Source: Cyanidiococcus yangmingshanensis
Lineage: Eukaryota > Rhodophyta > Bangiophyceae > Cyanidiales > Cyanidiaceae
DNA: 64,000 nt
Direction: 5' to 3'
Assembly (NCBI GenBank): GCA_013995675.1
Contig: VWRR01000004.1
Span: 248,001 to 312,000 of the forward strand
The number at the start of each line of letters is the position of its first letter. The first letter of the stretch is position 1. This document shows positions 11,881 through 22,962 of the stretch, in pieces. The notes beneath the pieces were generated by a model that saw only the letters and a program-made list of their open reading frames with translations, did not search any database and was not told the origin of the DNA. Both the position numbers and the translations under genes were made by a program.

Positions 11881-12075
11881 ACCGATCCATCGATGAGCCC
11901 ATGCAACCATCAAAATCAACGTCCCCCAAACCCCAATTTGCATGAAGAATCGATTCTTTCAGGGATGAAATCCCCAGTGTATCGATCCATCGATGAGCCC
12001 ATGCAACCATCAAAATCAACGTCCCCCAAACCCCAATTTGCATGAAGAATCGATTCTTTCAGGGGATGAAATCCA
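11881..12075. repeat. Tandem duplication, period 100 bp, two copies
   Basis: Copy one is 11881-11974 and copy two 11981-12075; about 94 bases are repeated with one substitution near the start (ACCGATCC versus ATCGATCC) and one extra G near the end, separated by six bases. Each copy contains the 14-base perfect palindrome AAGAATCGATTCTT (11945-11958 and 12045-12058) and a run CCCCCAAACCCC. It lies upstream of the plus-strand gene at 12272, so it could be a duplicated regulatory element. Confidence 0.95.
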
Positions 12076-12271
12076 GAAATCTGGGACAACCTCGAGGACG
12101 GTGCCGAGCAACACGCTGGTCCGCCTCCGGGCGTGGCGAGACCCCAAGCGACGAAATCGTTGCGGCGATCGCAGCGATTTGGCGCCTCCGGCGATCGTCT
12201 CGCTGGGACGTGACCCGCGGATGCGTGTCTCCGTTTCGGATTCCTGTTTCGGTGTCGGTCCCTTGTTGAGC

Positions 12272-13136
12272 ATGGAGCGCGCTCGTCGAAAACGACGCAT
12301 CGTGGAGTCTTCGCTCTCGAGACATACGCGCGCTAAGCGGTTACCTTTGGCAGATGTGACGGAGGACTTGGAGCGTCTGGGAAACCGTCATGTTGGTGAC
12401 CCCGTGGAGAGAGGGTTTCGGAAAACGACATCGCCTTTACTGGCTGGGGAACACTCGTCTGCAGTGCGTGCTCGTAAACCGGCTGTTTTCGCGTTCAGCG
12501 TCCGCTTGTCAAAAGGAGACCAGTGAACCGAGGGACTGCTCAGGACGAACAGAAGAGGCGGCAACCGTTGGCGTTGGTGCTCGCAACATACAGCGTGCGA
12601 CGCGCACGTCAACGCTCTCCGGGAGCGAGAGCGACAAGAGCGCCGAGCTTGTATCGCTGAGCACGCCTACAAGCACCGAAGAAGAGCTGGTCACTTTCGA
12701 GCGCCGATTTCGAGGTGCCCATGCCAGCCCGGTGTTCAAAGCGACCGTGCCGATTTCAGGACCTGACCCGTCGAATTCCCGAACAGGCGAGCGGTCTAGC
12801 GGGGCGCCAGCTCTGCGACAAGCTCATTCGAAGCGACGACAGACCGGATCGGTTGGACGTCGGTGTCCCGCTCGTTTTACAGATGCGTCCACGGGCGGCG
12901 TGTGCACCCCGGTGAGAGCCACGCTGGATTCCTCTTCGCATCGAGCTGGGCGAGCGACACGGCGTTCACATTCCAGTGATGCACTCATTCCCAGTCCTGT
13001 CCTTGCGACTGGCCCGGTCCGTGAACAAGTTCTCTTTTGGGAGCAGGTCGATCAGGACGAGTTGCTCGTGGAAGACATTACTTCGTCTGTAACCAGTGCG
13101 GATCGACTGGAGAATGCCAGCGCCATCGATTCTTGA
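12272..13136 (+). CDS. Unrecognised basic/Ser-rich protein (frame-shifted)
   Basis: The ATG at 12272 opens a Lys/Arg-rich segment (MERARRKRRIVESSLSRHT) followed by RAKRLPLADVTEDLERLG, then the frame ends at 12526. A +1 step leads into the frame ending at 13136, a long low-complexity Ser/Thr/Glu segment (LSGSESDKSAELVSLSTPTS) and a more ordered acidic end (VREQVLFWEQVDQDELLVEDI). I do not recognise a family. RxxL followed by PLADVT resembles degron-adjacent motifs of cell-cycle regulators (the PLxDIT-type wording of geminin-like proteins), a suggestion only. Low complexity makes it impossible to place the frame change. Confidence 0.35.
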
Positions 13137-13422
13137 ATGTCACAGGTTGCGATCCGAGTTCGCAATCAACGCTGACGTCTGATGCAGGTCCTCCCGATCG
13201 AACGCACCATCGCTTTTCACACTTTCATTCAACATCGCACCGGACGAATTTTTCATTTCGTCGACAGCAATGATTCTGATGATGTGACACCAACGTGATC
13301 GCTGCCAACGCGGTCCTAGGCGACGTCTCGAATTCAGCCTAGCTTCGTCCACCGGTAATCTGCCAACGCAAGACGGGTCTTCATGCAGCGACGTCTGCTC
13401 AACCCGTCTCTGCGCGGTTCGC
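13137..13422. other. Convergent 3' spacer
   Basis: Short region between the ends of a plus-strand unknown gene and the minus-strand SLC35B transporter. No gene or repeat seen. Confidence 0.5.
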
Positions 13423-14620
13423 TCACGACACGCGACGGGTCGACGCCGATTCGTACATCTCCTTGGCTCGGGCTGGTTTCTCCACGCAGGAGCCTTTCGT
13501 GGAAAGCTCGCTGCTCGGGCACGACGTGGAGGCAATCCAGCCCGCTGTGGCCTCCCAGAGCAAACCCGCGAAGGTGCACCCTATTCCAATCGTTTGGGCG
13601 AAGGAAATTCGGTGAGCGAAAAATAGTATGCTCAACAAAACCGTAAAGAACTTGCGTGTCGTCGTGATCATTGCCAGCGTGAGCGCCGAGAAATGACAGA
13701 CCACGTAGAATACAAAATGTTGGCCCGCCGCGCTCAGCAGACCGAATCCTATCAGATCCCCCCAGATATCCGGATGCTGTTGGAGGAAGCTCCACGCGCC
13801 CAGACCCTGACCGGTGACGAGCAACAACGGTGCGAGCCAAATCGTCGCCCAGGCGTTCTGCGCGAACATGAACTGAATCGCATCGACACCATACTGGGCT
13901 CGCACATGCTCCTGTAGCGGGCCCACAACGCCATCCATCAGCAAGCTCACCAGAAGCAGCGCCCACCCCACGAGGTGCTGGTGTCCAACCACTGACCAGA
14001 GGCCAATCTCCCCGATAGGTGCCTCGGGTGATGCTCCCAGGTCGTTGCGCTCGCGAGAACTGAAGCACCCCGAACGTGATCAGGAGCACGCGACCCACCT
14101 CGGCACGTGAATATCGCCGTCGTCGAAGGAACGTGCCCGTGAGCATAATCGGAATCATTTTACTGCTCTTGGCCAGAACCTGTAAAGGATAAGGCACGTA
14201 AAGCAGCGCTCCAAACGCACAGCACATGGCCACAAGATGGCACAGCGCCAGGAGTGCGTACAGGCGTGTCGGCACAACAACGTCAGTTCTGGTTAGGCCC
14301 TGCAACCGACGCTTCTCATCATCAAGTCGTTTAACCCCAGGACGCTCGTCTCGAAACAATCTTCTGGTGAAAAATGCAACAGTTGCGTTCCATAAACACT
14401 GCCAGAAGACGAGAAAAAGAGGATACCGAAAACGGTGCACTGCACTCGTGTTCCACGCGCGGTACGGACGCGTGTACAGTCGTTCGTGCAACAACCCGTA
14501 GCCAAGATAGCTAGCATAGATGCCTATACAACAGATCGTGAACTCGAACGCTCGATGAAGGAAGAGATCTGCTCGCCTCCGACCAGTCTTGGCATCGCTC
14601 CCAATGTTCGGGCCACTCAT
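13423..14620 (-). CDS. SLC35B-type nucleotide-sugar/PAPS transporter (one +1 frame change)
   Basis: A ten-helix drug/metabolite-superfamily transporter of the ER or Golgi that exchanges nucleotide sugars or PAPS for the corresponding nucleotide. N-terminal half: LYVPYPLQVLAKSSKMIPIMLTG, the classic helix 3-4 K-S-x-K-x-x-P line. C-terminal half: NAWATIWLAPLLL and ITTTRKFFTVLLSILFFAH, the T-T-R-K-F line typical of SLC35B1/B2/B3 (HUT1-like). Starting at ATG 14620, the frame changes by +1 at the AA doublet 14058-14059 (coding TTC): LLITFGVLQF continues as SRERNDLGASPEAPIGEIGLW. About 398 residues in total, normal for the family. Substrate cannot be read from the sequence. Confidence 0.85.
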
Positions 14621-15653
14621 GCCGAGTCACCAGCATCTGTGGCCAACAAGGACGGCACGCATCCGTGCGTGTGTGCGTGCGCCCCGCGACTGCGCGATCC
14701 AGCCGAATCGCTTCGAACGAGATAACCACCAACCTGGCCCTCATGTCCTACCATATCATCATCCGATCCCTCATTCGAATCCATCGGAGCACCTCTATCC
14801 ATGACCATTGAAAGACGAAACCGAACCGGTCGCATCGACGACCACAGGCGGACTGTCGATGCCATTCCGTGCATCCGCGCCAAGAGACGATGTACTCCGA
14901 AAACCGACCGTCGCTCGTAACGGCCCCTCGTGTCGGCATTCGGCGGAGGCACTGGGCCCTTCGGCCTCTGCCGGTATACTTTGCTCCAAATGGTCGTCCT
15001 CTATCCAGACAGGCCACGATTCTACGTTGGCTGTACGAGGGTACCTTCAAGCCTCATCCGAAAATGGCCAATCTGCTCGTTCTGGCTCGCCTAGGTTGCT
15101 GGATACCTCTCCAGCGACACCCGTAGCGGGGGTGGTGGTGTCGGATTCGCGGCAATCTGGCCGAACGTGGACGCGTCCCGCTGTCCAGCGCTGGCCTGCG
15201 CCTGGCCGGCGCGGGGCGGCGCGGCAGCGCCCTGCCTCTGGCGCGATAGACACGTGTACCCTGAAACGAAACCGTTCTAGGGAGAGGTGACGGCTCAGAC
15301 CTCGCAGGCTATCCTGTAGACTAGGTTTGGGTTTATTAGGGGTCATCCTCCGGCATCTCTGGTGGCGTTGCGTGGTTCAAACTCGTGGGCGCTGGTGCGC
15401 GCCTCCTCGTTCTACGTTTCAAACCTTGTTTCGAGGCCGTGCACGCACGAACTTGATCCGCGGTTGTTGGCGCTGAGCGGAACGCTTTACCGTCGTTCGG
15501 CGTTGCCTACAAAAGGTTGGCGGGTAGCGCTATTTCCAGTTGTTGGGACGTTCGTTTAGCGTTGGGGGCTGCCGAGGAAGAAGCTGGTGCACGTTGTCCT
15601 CTGTACGGAACGTCTGCGGAAGTGTGTGTGCGGGTCGTTCTGTTCTAGGAAGG
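14621..15653. other. Divergent promoter region, no gene seen
   Basis: About 1 kb between divergently transcribed SLC35B transporter and GSK3. Overlapping open frames on both strands look like chance frames in GC-rich sequence. A short GTGCGTGTGTGCGTGC run lies near 14664. Codons from 15540 to 15653 are open in the GSK3 frame but start with TTG. Confidence 0.5.
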
Positions 15654-17066
15654 ATGCAGGCAGACTGTGGCGAGAGGCAGTCGCTGGCGAACGAAACGCA
15701 GGACCATCTACAGCATGATCACGGGGGGCTGGTGTCAGAGCCTGCCGCCGAGGAGTCTGATCTGAGTGGGGCGCGGAGTGCGAGCTGCCCCATGCCGACG
15801 GTACCAGCGAGTTCCCTGCAGTCAGAGTGCGCTTCCGCAACCAAAGAGACGATAGGTATGCCTTCCGGAACTCGAACACATCGACGGGAAACTGACGCCA
15901 CGGACGCTGCTGAGGATGGTCCGAGCGCACCGTCACCAAACCCGAACGCCACAATTCATCAGACCATATCTTATTCAGCGGATCGGCTCATTGGAAATGG
16001 CTCGTTCGGGGTTGTATTTCAGGCGACGGTGGTCGAGACTGGTGAAGTTGTGGCAATCAAGAAAGTCATTCAGGATAAGCGGTACAAGAATCGAGAGTTA
16101 CAGATCATGCGGATGCTCTGTCATCCGAATATCGTCGAATTGAAACATTGCTTCTTCTCATCGGGCGAGAAAACCGGTGAGATTTGCCTCAACTTGGTTC
16201 TTGAGTATATCCCCGAAACGGTATACCGCATATCACGCCATTATTCGAAACTGCGCCAGCCGATGCCGCTTTTATACGTACGCCTCTATGCGTATCAGTT
16301 GCTTCGCGCCTTAGCGTATATCCACGACTTGAATATTGCTCATCGCGATGTGAAGCCGCAGAATCTGCTCGTGGAACCTCGAACGCAGGTACTCAAACTG
16401 TGTGATTTTGGATCAGCCAAAGTGTTGGTCTCTGGCGAGAAATCCCTCTCCTACATTGTCTCTCGCTTTTATCGAGCGATTGAACTGTTGGTCGGTTCCG
16501 AGGACTATACACCTGCGATCGACCTTTGGAGTGCTGGTTGTGTCATTGCTGAGTTGCTTCTCGGGCGGCCACTCTTCTGTGGTGAGTCCGGTCTGAGCCA
16601 GCTCATTGAGATCATCAAGGTATTTGGTGCACCCACGGAGGACGACCTGGTGGCCATGCGCAGCAAGCATAGCGATTTCAAAATCCCCCGTATCCAGCCA
16701 TTGACGCTTCGCAAGGTGTTCAAAACCCGCACCGACCCCGATGCAGTCGATCTGGTCAGTCAGCTGCTCGTTTACAATCCACAGAGACGAATCCGCGCTA
16801 TGGATGCGCTCGCGCACTCCTTTTTCGATCCCCTGCGTCAGTCGGAGGCAATGCTGCCCAACGGACGACCACTACCACCGTTGTTTAACTTCTCCCAACG
16901 CGAATGGGAGGTCGCTGGTGTTGAGCTCGCTCGCCGTATTCTGCCACGCGAACAGTTTGATGCAGCACTGCGACAGTACGGGACACCTTCGACCAAAGCC
17001 TCAGGTGCGACAACGTCCTCGACATCGACGCTGAATGCTGTCGCCAACGGATGCCCTGACGAATGA
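15654..17066 (+). CDS. GSK3/shaggy-type protein kinase
   Basis: CMGC kinase of the glycogen synthase kinase-3 family, 470 residues from the first in-frame ATG (15654). About 110 residues of Ser/Thr/Glu-rich tail precede the kinase domain: glycine loop GNGSFG (114-119), VAIKK lysine, the helix [25 protein letters not shown], catalytic loop [17 protein letters not shown], activation-loop SYIVSR with the conserved Tyr, and [21 protein letters not shown]. All catalytic residues are present. One oddity: the APE motif reads AIE (RAIELLVG, 16476-16484) where almost all kinases have Pro. Regulates metabolism, growth and light signalling in plants by phosphorylating primed substrates. The frame is intact, and its stop lies 58 bp from the stop of the insulysin gene on the other strand. 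Confidence 0.96.
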   Translation: MQADCGERQSLANETQDHLQHDHGGLVSEPAAEESDLSGARSASCPMPTVPASSLQSECASATKETIGMPSGTRTHRRETDATDAAEDGPSAPSPNPNATIHQTISYSADRLIGNGSFGVVFQATVVETGEVVAIKKVIQDKRYKNRELQIMRMLCHPNIVELKHCFFSSGEKTGEICLNLVLEYIPETVYRISRHYSKLRQPMPLLYVRLYAYQLLRALAYIHDLNIAHRDVKPQNLLVEPRTQVLKLCDFGSAKVLVSGEKSLSYIVSRFYRAIELLVGSEDYTPAIDLWSAGCVIAELLLGRPLFCGESGLSQLIEIIKVFGAPTEDDLVAMRSKHSDFKIPRIQPLTLRKVFKTRTDPDAVDLVSQLLVYNPQRRIRAMDALAHSFFDPLRQSEAMLPNGRPLPPLFNFSQREWEVAGVELARRILPREQFDAALRQYGTPSTKASGATTSSTSTLNAVANGCPDE

Positions 17067-17124
17067 GCCGGGACGCTGATCTTGTAGGTAACTGGACTGG
17101 CTGTAAAGTCGTCATCCATTTCTC
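17067..17124. other. Minimal convergent 3' spacer (58 bp)
   Basis: Only 58 bases separate the stop codons of the facing GSK3 and insulysin genes, so the two mRNAs almost certainly overlap in their 3' UTRs. No clear polyadenylation hexamer was picked out. Confidence 0.7.
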
Positions 17125-20100
17125 TCATGAATTGTTTTCCGACTCCAGGAGCAGCGCTGGCTCTTCGTCCCGTTCGCGTTCCGAGGGGTAACGATCCGCT
17201 CGAGTCTGCCATGCTCGAATCGCGACTGCTTCCGCAACCAGCGTCTGTAGGGCAGGTTCTTCGAGGCCACATAACTGTTCCCGCATGGCCGCCATACCAC
17301 CTGGATGCTGTTCGCTCGTGTCTGCGGATTCCGCCCAACAAGTCGGGACAGCATAGACGCGCAGGGAGCCGCCTTGGCGTCGACCGAGCACGTCCAGATC
17401 CCAGAACTGCTGCAGTCGGGTTAGGAACTGCGCAAAGCCCGTATTCGATACAGCATCTGCTTGAACGAGTTCGAGACTACCTGCTCGATCCAGCACTCGA
17501 CGAAGATACTGCGCTTCCTGTTGCATCCTGTCATAGGTGTACGTGCCGCGTTCAATTTCGGTCCACCAGCGTGCACCTCTTTCGGCCAAGTTGCGGTCAC
17601 GTTCCTCGCGTTTCTCCAACATAGCCTTGAGAAAGGGCATGAACGCCGCAGGACTCAGAGCTTTCAACTCAGCGGTCGTGAAATCACAAAGAAAACGCTC
17701 CAGACGCTGAGCAACTTGCCAGGGCGGATGTCGCTCAGCCGACTGGATAACGACAAAAAGCCCTTGAGCGCCGTGCAGTCGATAGACGAAACCAGATACT
17801 ACATAGCCGAGCTGTTGGACCGTGCGGAGCTCATGGAAGAGTGGCTTCTGAAGCAGATTCACCACCAGTTCGAGAAAAAGATCCGATTCAAGCGTTCGCA
17901 ATCCGGTTTGGAAATAGCAGCCGAGGCCGCAGTTGAGCTCTGCAGCGTTCCGCAACGGCACCCAGAGAGCTAACGGTGACAATTTCGACGGAATGCGGAG
18001 TTGATGACCTCCCAGCCGCCGCTGGAACGCTCTTAAGGAGCCACTTGCAGGCGTCTTGCACGGTTTGAGGATCGCCATACAGCGCTGGAAGAGTGTTTCC
18101 GCTTCACGCCTGGTCACATTGCCATGAATCAGAGCTTCAACAACCATCTCCCGACTTGAGTCTGCAGGGGACGCCAGCTCACCCGCAAAAAAAGAGCGTC
18201 GAAAAGCGTCGACTCGTTCCCAGGGAAAGCGCCGCCCCTTGTCCGACGGTTGATCATCAAGTAGCGGCAAATAGTCCCAGTGCGCATGCCAGTGCGGTAC
18301 TTGCAACAACACCCGAGCGTGGTAGAGCACCTGTTGGTAGGGTTTCTGCAGGGCCATATTCTCGTAGGCACGACGCAAGCGGTCCAGGTGAGCATCCAGA
18401 AGCAGTTCTCGTGCTGCGGCAGAGCCTTCATCAACTTGGCGAATCGCACAGGCTGCGGTGCAAAAGACATGCTCCGTAAAGCGTGCAAACGAATCCGAAA
18501 AGCCACACAGACCAATAAGGACACCGTACGCGGTTGGGGTAATGGTGTAGGACATACCGGCAAGTTCCGCATCATAGGCACTCGGCATCAAATCATCCTC
18601 GATGAGGCAAATCGCTAACTTGGTAAGCAGCGCATGCTCCGGGCTCGCATACGCCATGTCGGTATAGAGCTGGAAAAAGGCCTGGATGCGCGGCTGTCGA
18701 AAACTCGTATCGAGACAGTGATGCAGGATCTGTCCTTGGTCTTCGTCCCAGAGGAGACAACGCGGCTGCAGCGGCTTGGATGCTGCCAAGTTGGCTTGAT
18801 CATCCTCTGCAGGCGTTTTCAACGTGAAGCATCTTGGCAGAAAGGGGTTCGGAAGCGGGAGATGCAGTTCCGCATTCCACGTGCCGCGTTTCTGCCATGC
18901 ACTCGAAGGCAGTGGACCCATCACGTAATTGGTATCATACCAGGGCTCATGTCCGTGCCGTAGAACGGAAGAATTCAGCTCGAAATCTTCCGGTTGCTGA
19001 TACATCTCCTTGGAGATGAGGAATGTGATCGCTTTTTCGGGCCGCATATGTATCAATAGAAGATTGCACAAATCCTGTTTCGTTGGACGATCAAAATACA
19101 AGTACGGACCTGCAAGCACGTCATCGGGCGCGTACAAACGCAACGCTGAGCTCAGCTCTACCACTGCCTGAAACGGTGACGACTCGCGTTCTTGATAACG
19201 GAAATGAATCTCTCCAAGGGTTTTCAGCTCCTCGTAAATGAAGCGCGGGAGGTCACAAGGGTCGTCTGCATCGCCCAAAGCGGCGCTAACCATCGCTAGA
19301 TAAGCGTTCAGCATGGATAAAACACACTGCCAGTGATGTAAGCCTCGCTCTGTCAGTGCTATCTCGACTTCAAAGAACGCTTGTCCAGTGATCTCGTGAG
19401 CGGGACCCGCACTGAGTGCGGTCGCCCAGCCTCTCTCTTTCAACGCCGCCAACAAGGAACCGCGAGCTTCATGCCCCAAAAGGTGCGCCAGACAGTTTGC
19501 TGGCTTTGAACGATACTGGCATCGTTGAGGCGGTATTGCAAACATGAGTCGCATCTCTCTTAGCGCCTTGACCGGCTCAACGACCAGAAGCTGGCCTTGT
19601 GGCCCCGAGTCAGGCCGAAAAAGAGGTTTGTCAGCGTACGCGATCGCTGGCGTTGCATCGAGCGCTCGTGGTACTCGTCCAAACAACTCCTGAATGGTGC
19701 TCTGCATCTGCTCCATGGTCTGGCTCGCAGTAAAGCTAACGCACAGGCACATAAGGTCCGCTCCGTAATACTGCCGATGGAAACGCTGAAGCATCTCGCG
19801 AAGCTTTTGCTGCTGCATCACCAAGTCAGCTTCGTTGCTCTCGCGTGATGCTGCATCCGACCCTAAAAGCGTCTCCTGACTACCTGTGCCAAACTTGTGA
19901 AATGGATGCGCTGGGTCCGCGAGTGCTTTAAGCAACTGGAAGAGCCGGTGTACATCGCTCTGGCGGTTCATTCGATATTCCGCGTCAACTGCTTGCACTT
20001 CACGTCCTACAGCTGCTTCGTGAAAGCGTGGGTGCAGGAAGCACTGGGCGAAACGATCTAGCGTATCGAGAAGCTGCTCTGGTCCGATTTCGAACGCGTA

Positions 20101-20472
20101 GTTCGTCTCCTCGAGGGAGGTGAAGGCATTGGCATGTCCTCCATGACGAGCGATATGCTCATGGTACGCTCCCTCATCGGGGTATTTCTCCGACCCTAGA
20201 AAGCACATGTGCTCACAAAAGTGGGCCAGTCCAGCTCGATCGTCGGGGTCCTGCAAGTGCCCGATCCCGACGGACATGGAAGCAGCAGCACGGTCGGCCT
20301 CGGGGTCGCGAACAAGCAGCACTCGTAGATCATTCGTTGCGAGACGGAAGTAGCAATAGCTGCGCTCATCAATATCCGGCTTACGAGGCCAGATAAGGGA
20401 GGTTAGCTGATTCCTCAGTTCCCCAGCTTTTCGAGGCAAAGCCGCTGGTAGCGATGGCTGTGCGGTCGCCAT
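17125..20472 (-). CDS. Insulysin/pitrilysin-type M16 metalloprotease
   Basis: A full-length 1115-residue insulin-degrading-enzyme-like zinc protease that cuts short peptides in a closed chamber. The inverted zinc motif is HFCEHMCFLGSEKYPDEG (HxxEH at residues 84-88), followed by HGGHANAFTSLEETNYAFE; the distal glutamate lies in AVDAEYRMNRQSDVHRLFQL. The second to fourth inactive M16 domains follow, including ELRTVQQLGYVVSG near the C-terminus, the family's substrate-binding Tyr region. ATG at 20472 starts MATAQPSLP with no obvious targeting peptide, and the C-terminus (LLLESENNS) carries no peroxisomal SKL-like tripeptide, so it is probably cytosolic. The frame runs 3.3 kb without a break. 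Confidence 0.96.
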   Translation of the reverse strand: MATAQPSLPAALPRKAGELRNQLTSLIWPRKPDIDERSYCYFRLATNDLRVLLVRDPEADRAAASMSVGIGHLQDPDDRAGLAHFCEHMCFLGSEKYPDEGAYHEHIARHGGHANAFTSLEETNYAFEIGPEQLLDTLDRFAQCFLHPRFHEAAVGREVQAVDAEYRMNRQSDVHRLFQLLKALADPAHPFHKFGTGSQETLLGSDAASRESNEADLVMQQQKLREMLQRFHRQYYGADLMCLCVSFTASQTMEQMQSTIQELFGRVPRALDATPAIAYADKPLFRPDSGPQGQLLVVEPVKALREMRLMFAIPPQRCQYRSKPANCLAHLLGHEARGSLLAALKERGWATALSAGPAHEITGQAFFEVEIALTERGLHHWQCVLSMLNAYLAMVSAALGDADDPCDLPRFIYEELKTLGEIHFRYQERESSPFQAVVELSSALRLYAPDDVLAGPYLYFDRPTKQDLCNLLLIHMRPEKAITFLISKEMYQQPEDFELNSSVLRHGHEPWYDTNYVMGPLPSSAWQKRGTWNAELHLPLPNPFLPRCFTLKTPAEDDQANLAASKPLQPRCLLWDEDQGQILHHCLDTSFRQPRIQAFFQLYTDMAYASPEHALLTKLAICLIEDDLMPSAYDAELAGMSYTITPTAYGVLIGLCGFSDSFARFTEHVFCTAACAIRQVDEGSAAARELLLDAHLDRLRRAYENMALQKPYQQVLYHARVLLQVPHWHAHWDYLPLLDDQPSDKGRRFPWERVDAFRRSFFAGELASPADSSREMVVEALIHGNVTRREAETLFQRCMAILKPCKTPASGSLRAFQRRLGGHQLRIPSKLSPLALWVPLRNAAELNCGLGCYFQTGLRTLESDLFLELVVNLLQKPLFHELRTVQQLGYVVSGFVYRLHGAQGLFVVIQSAERHPPWQVAQRLERFLCDFTTAELKALSPAAFMPFLKAMLEKREERDRNLAERGARWWTEIERGTYTYDRMQQEAQYLRRVLDRAGSLELVQADAVSNTGFAQFLTRLQQFWDLDVLGRRQGGSLRVYAVPTCWAESADTSEQHPGGMAAMREQLCGLEEPALQTLVAEAVAIRAWQTRADRYPSERERDEEPALLLESENNS

Positions 20473-21429
20473 GGTCTCGTCGATTGCACCAGCTGACGAG
20501 TCGGAAACTTGCGGCTCAGATCGTCTCCGCCAGCCTGAACGAGCGTTCAGAAAAGTTCAAATGAACCCCAGCGGCAGTGCAGCGGGACGCAAACCTCTTG
20601 CGTTGTGTTCCACTCGGGGTGCGAAACTCGCCTGCAGCCACGTTGCACGGAACAACGGGACAGCGTCCGTTCAGTGACAAACCTACCGAGCACGTCTACA
20701 CACACACACACCAGAGATGCTACCAGGATCAATGACTTCGAGTTCCCGTGCTTTGCGGCGGACGCTGGGGCTCCCTACTGGCCAAATACGCCTCTGACCA
20801 CTGCCAAGCAATGGCCGAGTTTTCGCACGTGGATCACTGCAGACGTTTCGGCGAGAGAGACCACCAAAGGCAGCAGTCGCAAACGATATCCTCACCTGGA
20901 TAGGCTTCTCAGTCACAGGGTGACCGAAAAAAAGTCACGTCGCATAGAGAGTGACCTGCATGGCTCATGACGGTCTCCACAGCGTGCCCTGAAACGATGA
21001 TTTGCAGTTTAGACGCTTATCTTCGAAAATGATCGCTATCGATCTCGTTCTGAAAGCAGCTTGACTCCAAAACCGACCAAAGCAAGACTTCCTCGCTTTT
21101 CCAGCACTTGGAACCAAAGGTGGTGCTGGCTCTATGAACCGCGACCCGGCCATGATGTGTACGGAGCGAAAGGTGCACGGTGATGCTGTTCAATGGTCAG
21201 CACCTTGTCCGAAAACACAACTCGTATGGAACGCATCACGTCTTCTCTCTGCGGCCATAACCGGAATCCATACGCTAAACCTCGATACGAGAATAAACAC
21301 GTGATACAACTTTGTCTTCACGACACGCACTCGTTTGCACCGACAGCGACCGCAAGTTCTTGCTCACGCCGCCTCCATCAAGTTTCGTCTCCTTCAAGGG
21401 CGCACCTATCGTCTCGAACAGCATTGCAG
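20473..21429. other. Intergenic with a (CA)n run
   Basis: Upstream of insulysin and downstream of the DNAJC28-like gene. A short CA dinucleotide microsatellite (about seven units) sits at 20698-20712. No gene recognised; open frames are short and motif-free. Confidence 0.6.
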
Positions 21430-22308
21430 TCAGCCAGGTACAGGGGCAGTGATGGTCTCGGGGTTTTGCTCGACAACCCCGAATGATGCCTTCGATTTGC
21501 CCTCTTGTTCGCTGGCTTGCTCGCCACGTACCATACGTTCTACGTGTGCCAACTCAAACTCCCAGCGCATTCGCAGACGAAACACGGTATCCAAACGTTC
21601 GGGTTTCATGAGATTGAATTCATCGATTCGTCGGTTCACCTGACGCATCTGCGCTCGCAGTTCAGTAGCAGCAGCCTCCCAGCGTTGTGCTCGTCGTACA
21701 GCCGCCTCTGGGGTGTCGTCAGACGAACAAGGACACCGCGCTCGATAGGCTCTTTCGAGCGCCATACGAATCCGTTTCACCTCAGCATCCACTTCATGCA
21801 TTCGTTCGATCCATGGTGGCCGTAGCCCGTGGCGTTGTAGCAAACCATGCATGGTGAAGGTGACTAGGTCAACACCGGGGGGAGGTTGGGGAATCGAGAG
21901 CGGTCCTCTGGGTAGCTGCTCGAACTCACCGTGACGGATCGACTCCTGAATCTGCGCCTTCTACCCAGTCGCGTATGGCCTGTTCATTTTCGAAGCGACT
22001 CGAGTCCTGCTCGATAACGGCCAATAGGTCTGTTCGCTCTTTGTCCACAGCTGTCAGTGTCCTGTTGGCGTAGAAACGGGTAGACACGGTTATGCAGCAC
22101 GTCCACCACGTGGCGCAAACGAGCAGTGCGTTCCTGTCGAGCTCGCTCCCCGGGGACGATGCGTTCACTACGCTTCTGAACTCCACCTGGACCAGCCGGA
22201 CGCTCTGCAGCAACAACAGGCAACAGAGAGATATCTTCGAACCAAAGCTGGTTGCAAAAGCCAGCTTGAAGGCCAAGTTGGCTTTCGCGCCAAAACCCTT
22301 GCGGCCAT
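21430..22308 (-). CDS. DNAJC28-like (DUF1992) protein, spread over three frames
   Basis: DUF1992 proteins are small, helical and probably organellar, named DNAJC28 in animals; their biochemical role is unclear. Seen: an N-terminal leader from ATG 22308 (MAARVLARKPTW), the helix ENEQAIRDWVE, then KAQIQESIRHGEFEQLPRGPLS, matching the family's R-x-G-E-F-D-x-L-P-G-x-G-x-P-L line, and PPWIERMHEVDAEVKRIRMALE, the family's second conserved block. The end is a charged coiled coil. Reading the whole protein requires three steps, each +1: one near 22.2 kb, one near the VYPFL/RFYANRT junction, and one at the AAGG doublets (21957-21960), where RDWVE runs into KAQIQES. An intact J-domain is not visible. 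Confidence 0.65.
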
Positions 22309-22962
22309 ACCTCGAACGGTAAGACCGCATGGACGTGCGTCCAGAACGACGCCAGCAGGCCCTAGCCAGCGCCTCTGGTCGCTGCAACCGTGGCGCGGAC
22401 CAACGAGCACCGACGGGGTCACGCAAGTTGGCGTGAGCGACCAAATGGTTAACCACTCGTATACGAATACCTGTTTCCTTGGCTTGGATCAGTTGGTGAA
22501 AGATGCGGCACCCAGGTTATTCGAAGGTACGCCAGCGGTGAGTACGCGTTCAACAATAGGTCATGCAAACTCATTCGAGGATCGTCTCATCATCGACAGC
22601 ACGTCGTCCGCTGGAAAACAACGAGCCCCATGAAATACACACACTAGGCATCGCGTGAAAGCGCGATCCAAAGCCACCTGTACACATTCATGGTTGTGCA
22701 GCCCAGATGGCTTGCTTGACCATGTATCTCCGCAAATCCAACTGTGCAAGTCAGAATCAATGTAGTATCATCGTCAATGGCTGTGCTTCTGCTTGAGACC
22801 AATATACAAAGGTTCATCATACCGCATGAAGGGACTGTCTCTACAAGCGGCGCCAGTAGAGAACGTTTGTGGACGGTTTTCCTAAAACGCGTCAGTATCC
22901 GCTGTCGTGGTCTAGTCGCGACGACAACGACAACGTTGGTTTTTCGTATTTACCGTTCGTTG
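22309..22962. other. Divergent spacer, nothing seen
   Basis: Promoter region shared by the DNAJC28-like and RNA-methyltransferase genes. The frame leading into the methyltransferase is open from 22744 and has ATG codons at 22777, 22963 and 23158, so part of this span could be 5' coding. Confidence 0.5.

Noticed and set aside
15300-15345. Telomere-like text (TTTGGGTTTATTAGGGG) before GSK3
   Set aside because: Single occurrence, not repeated, inside an ordinary spacer.
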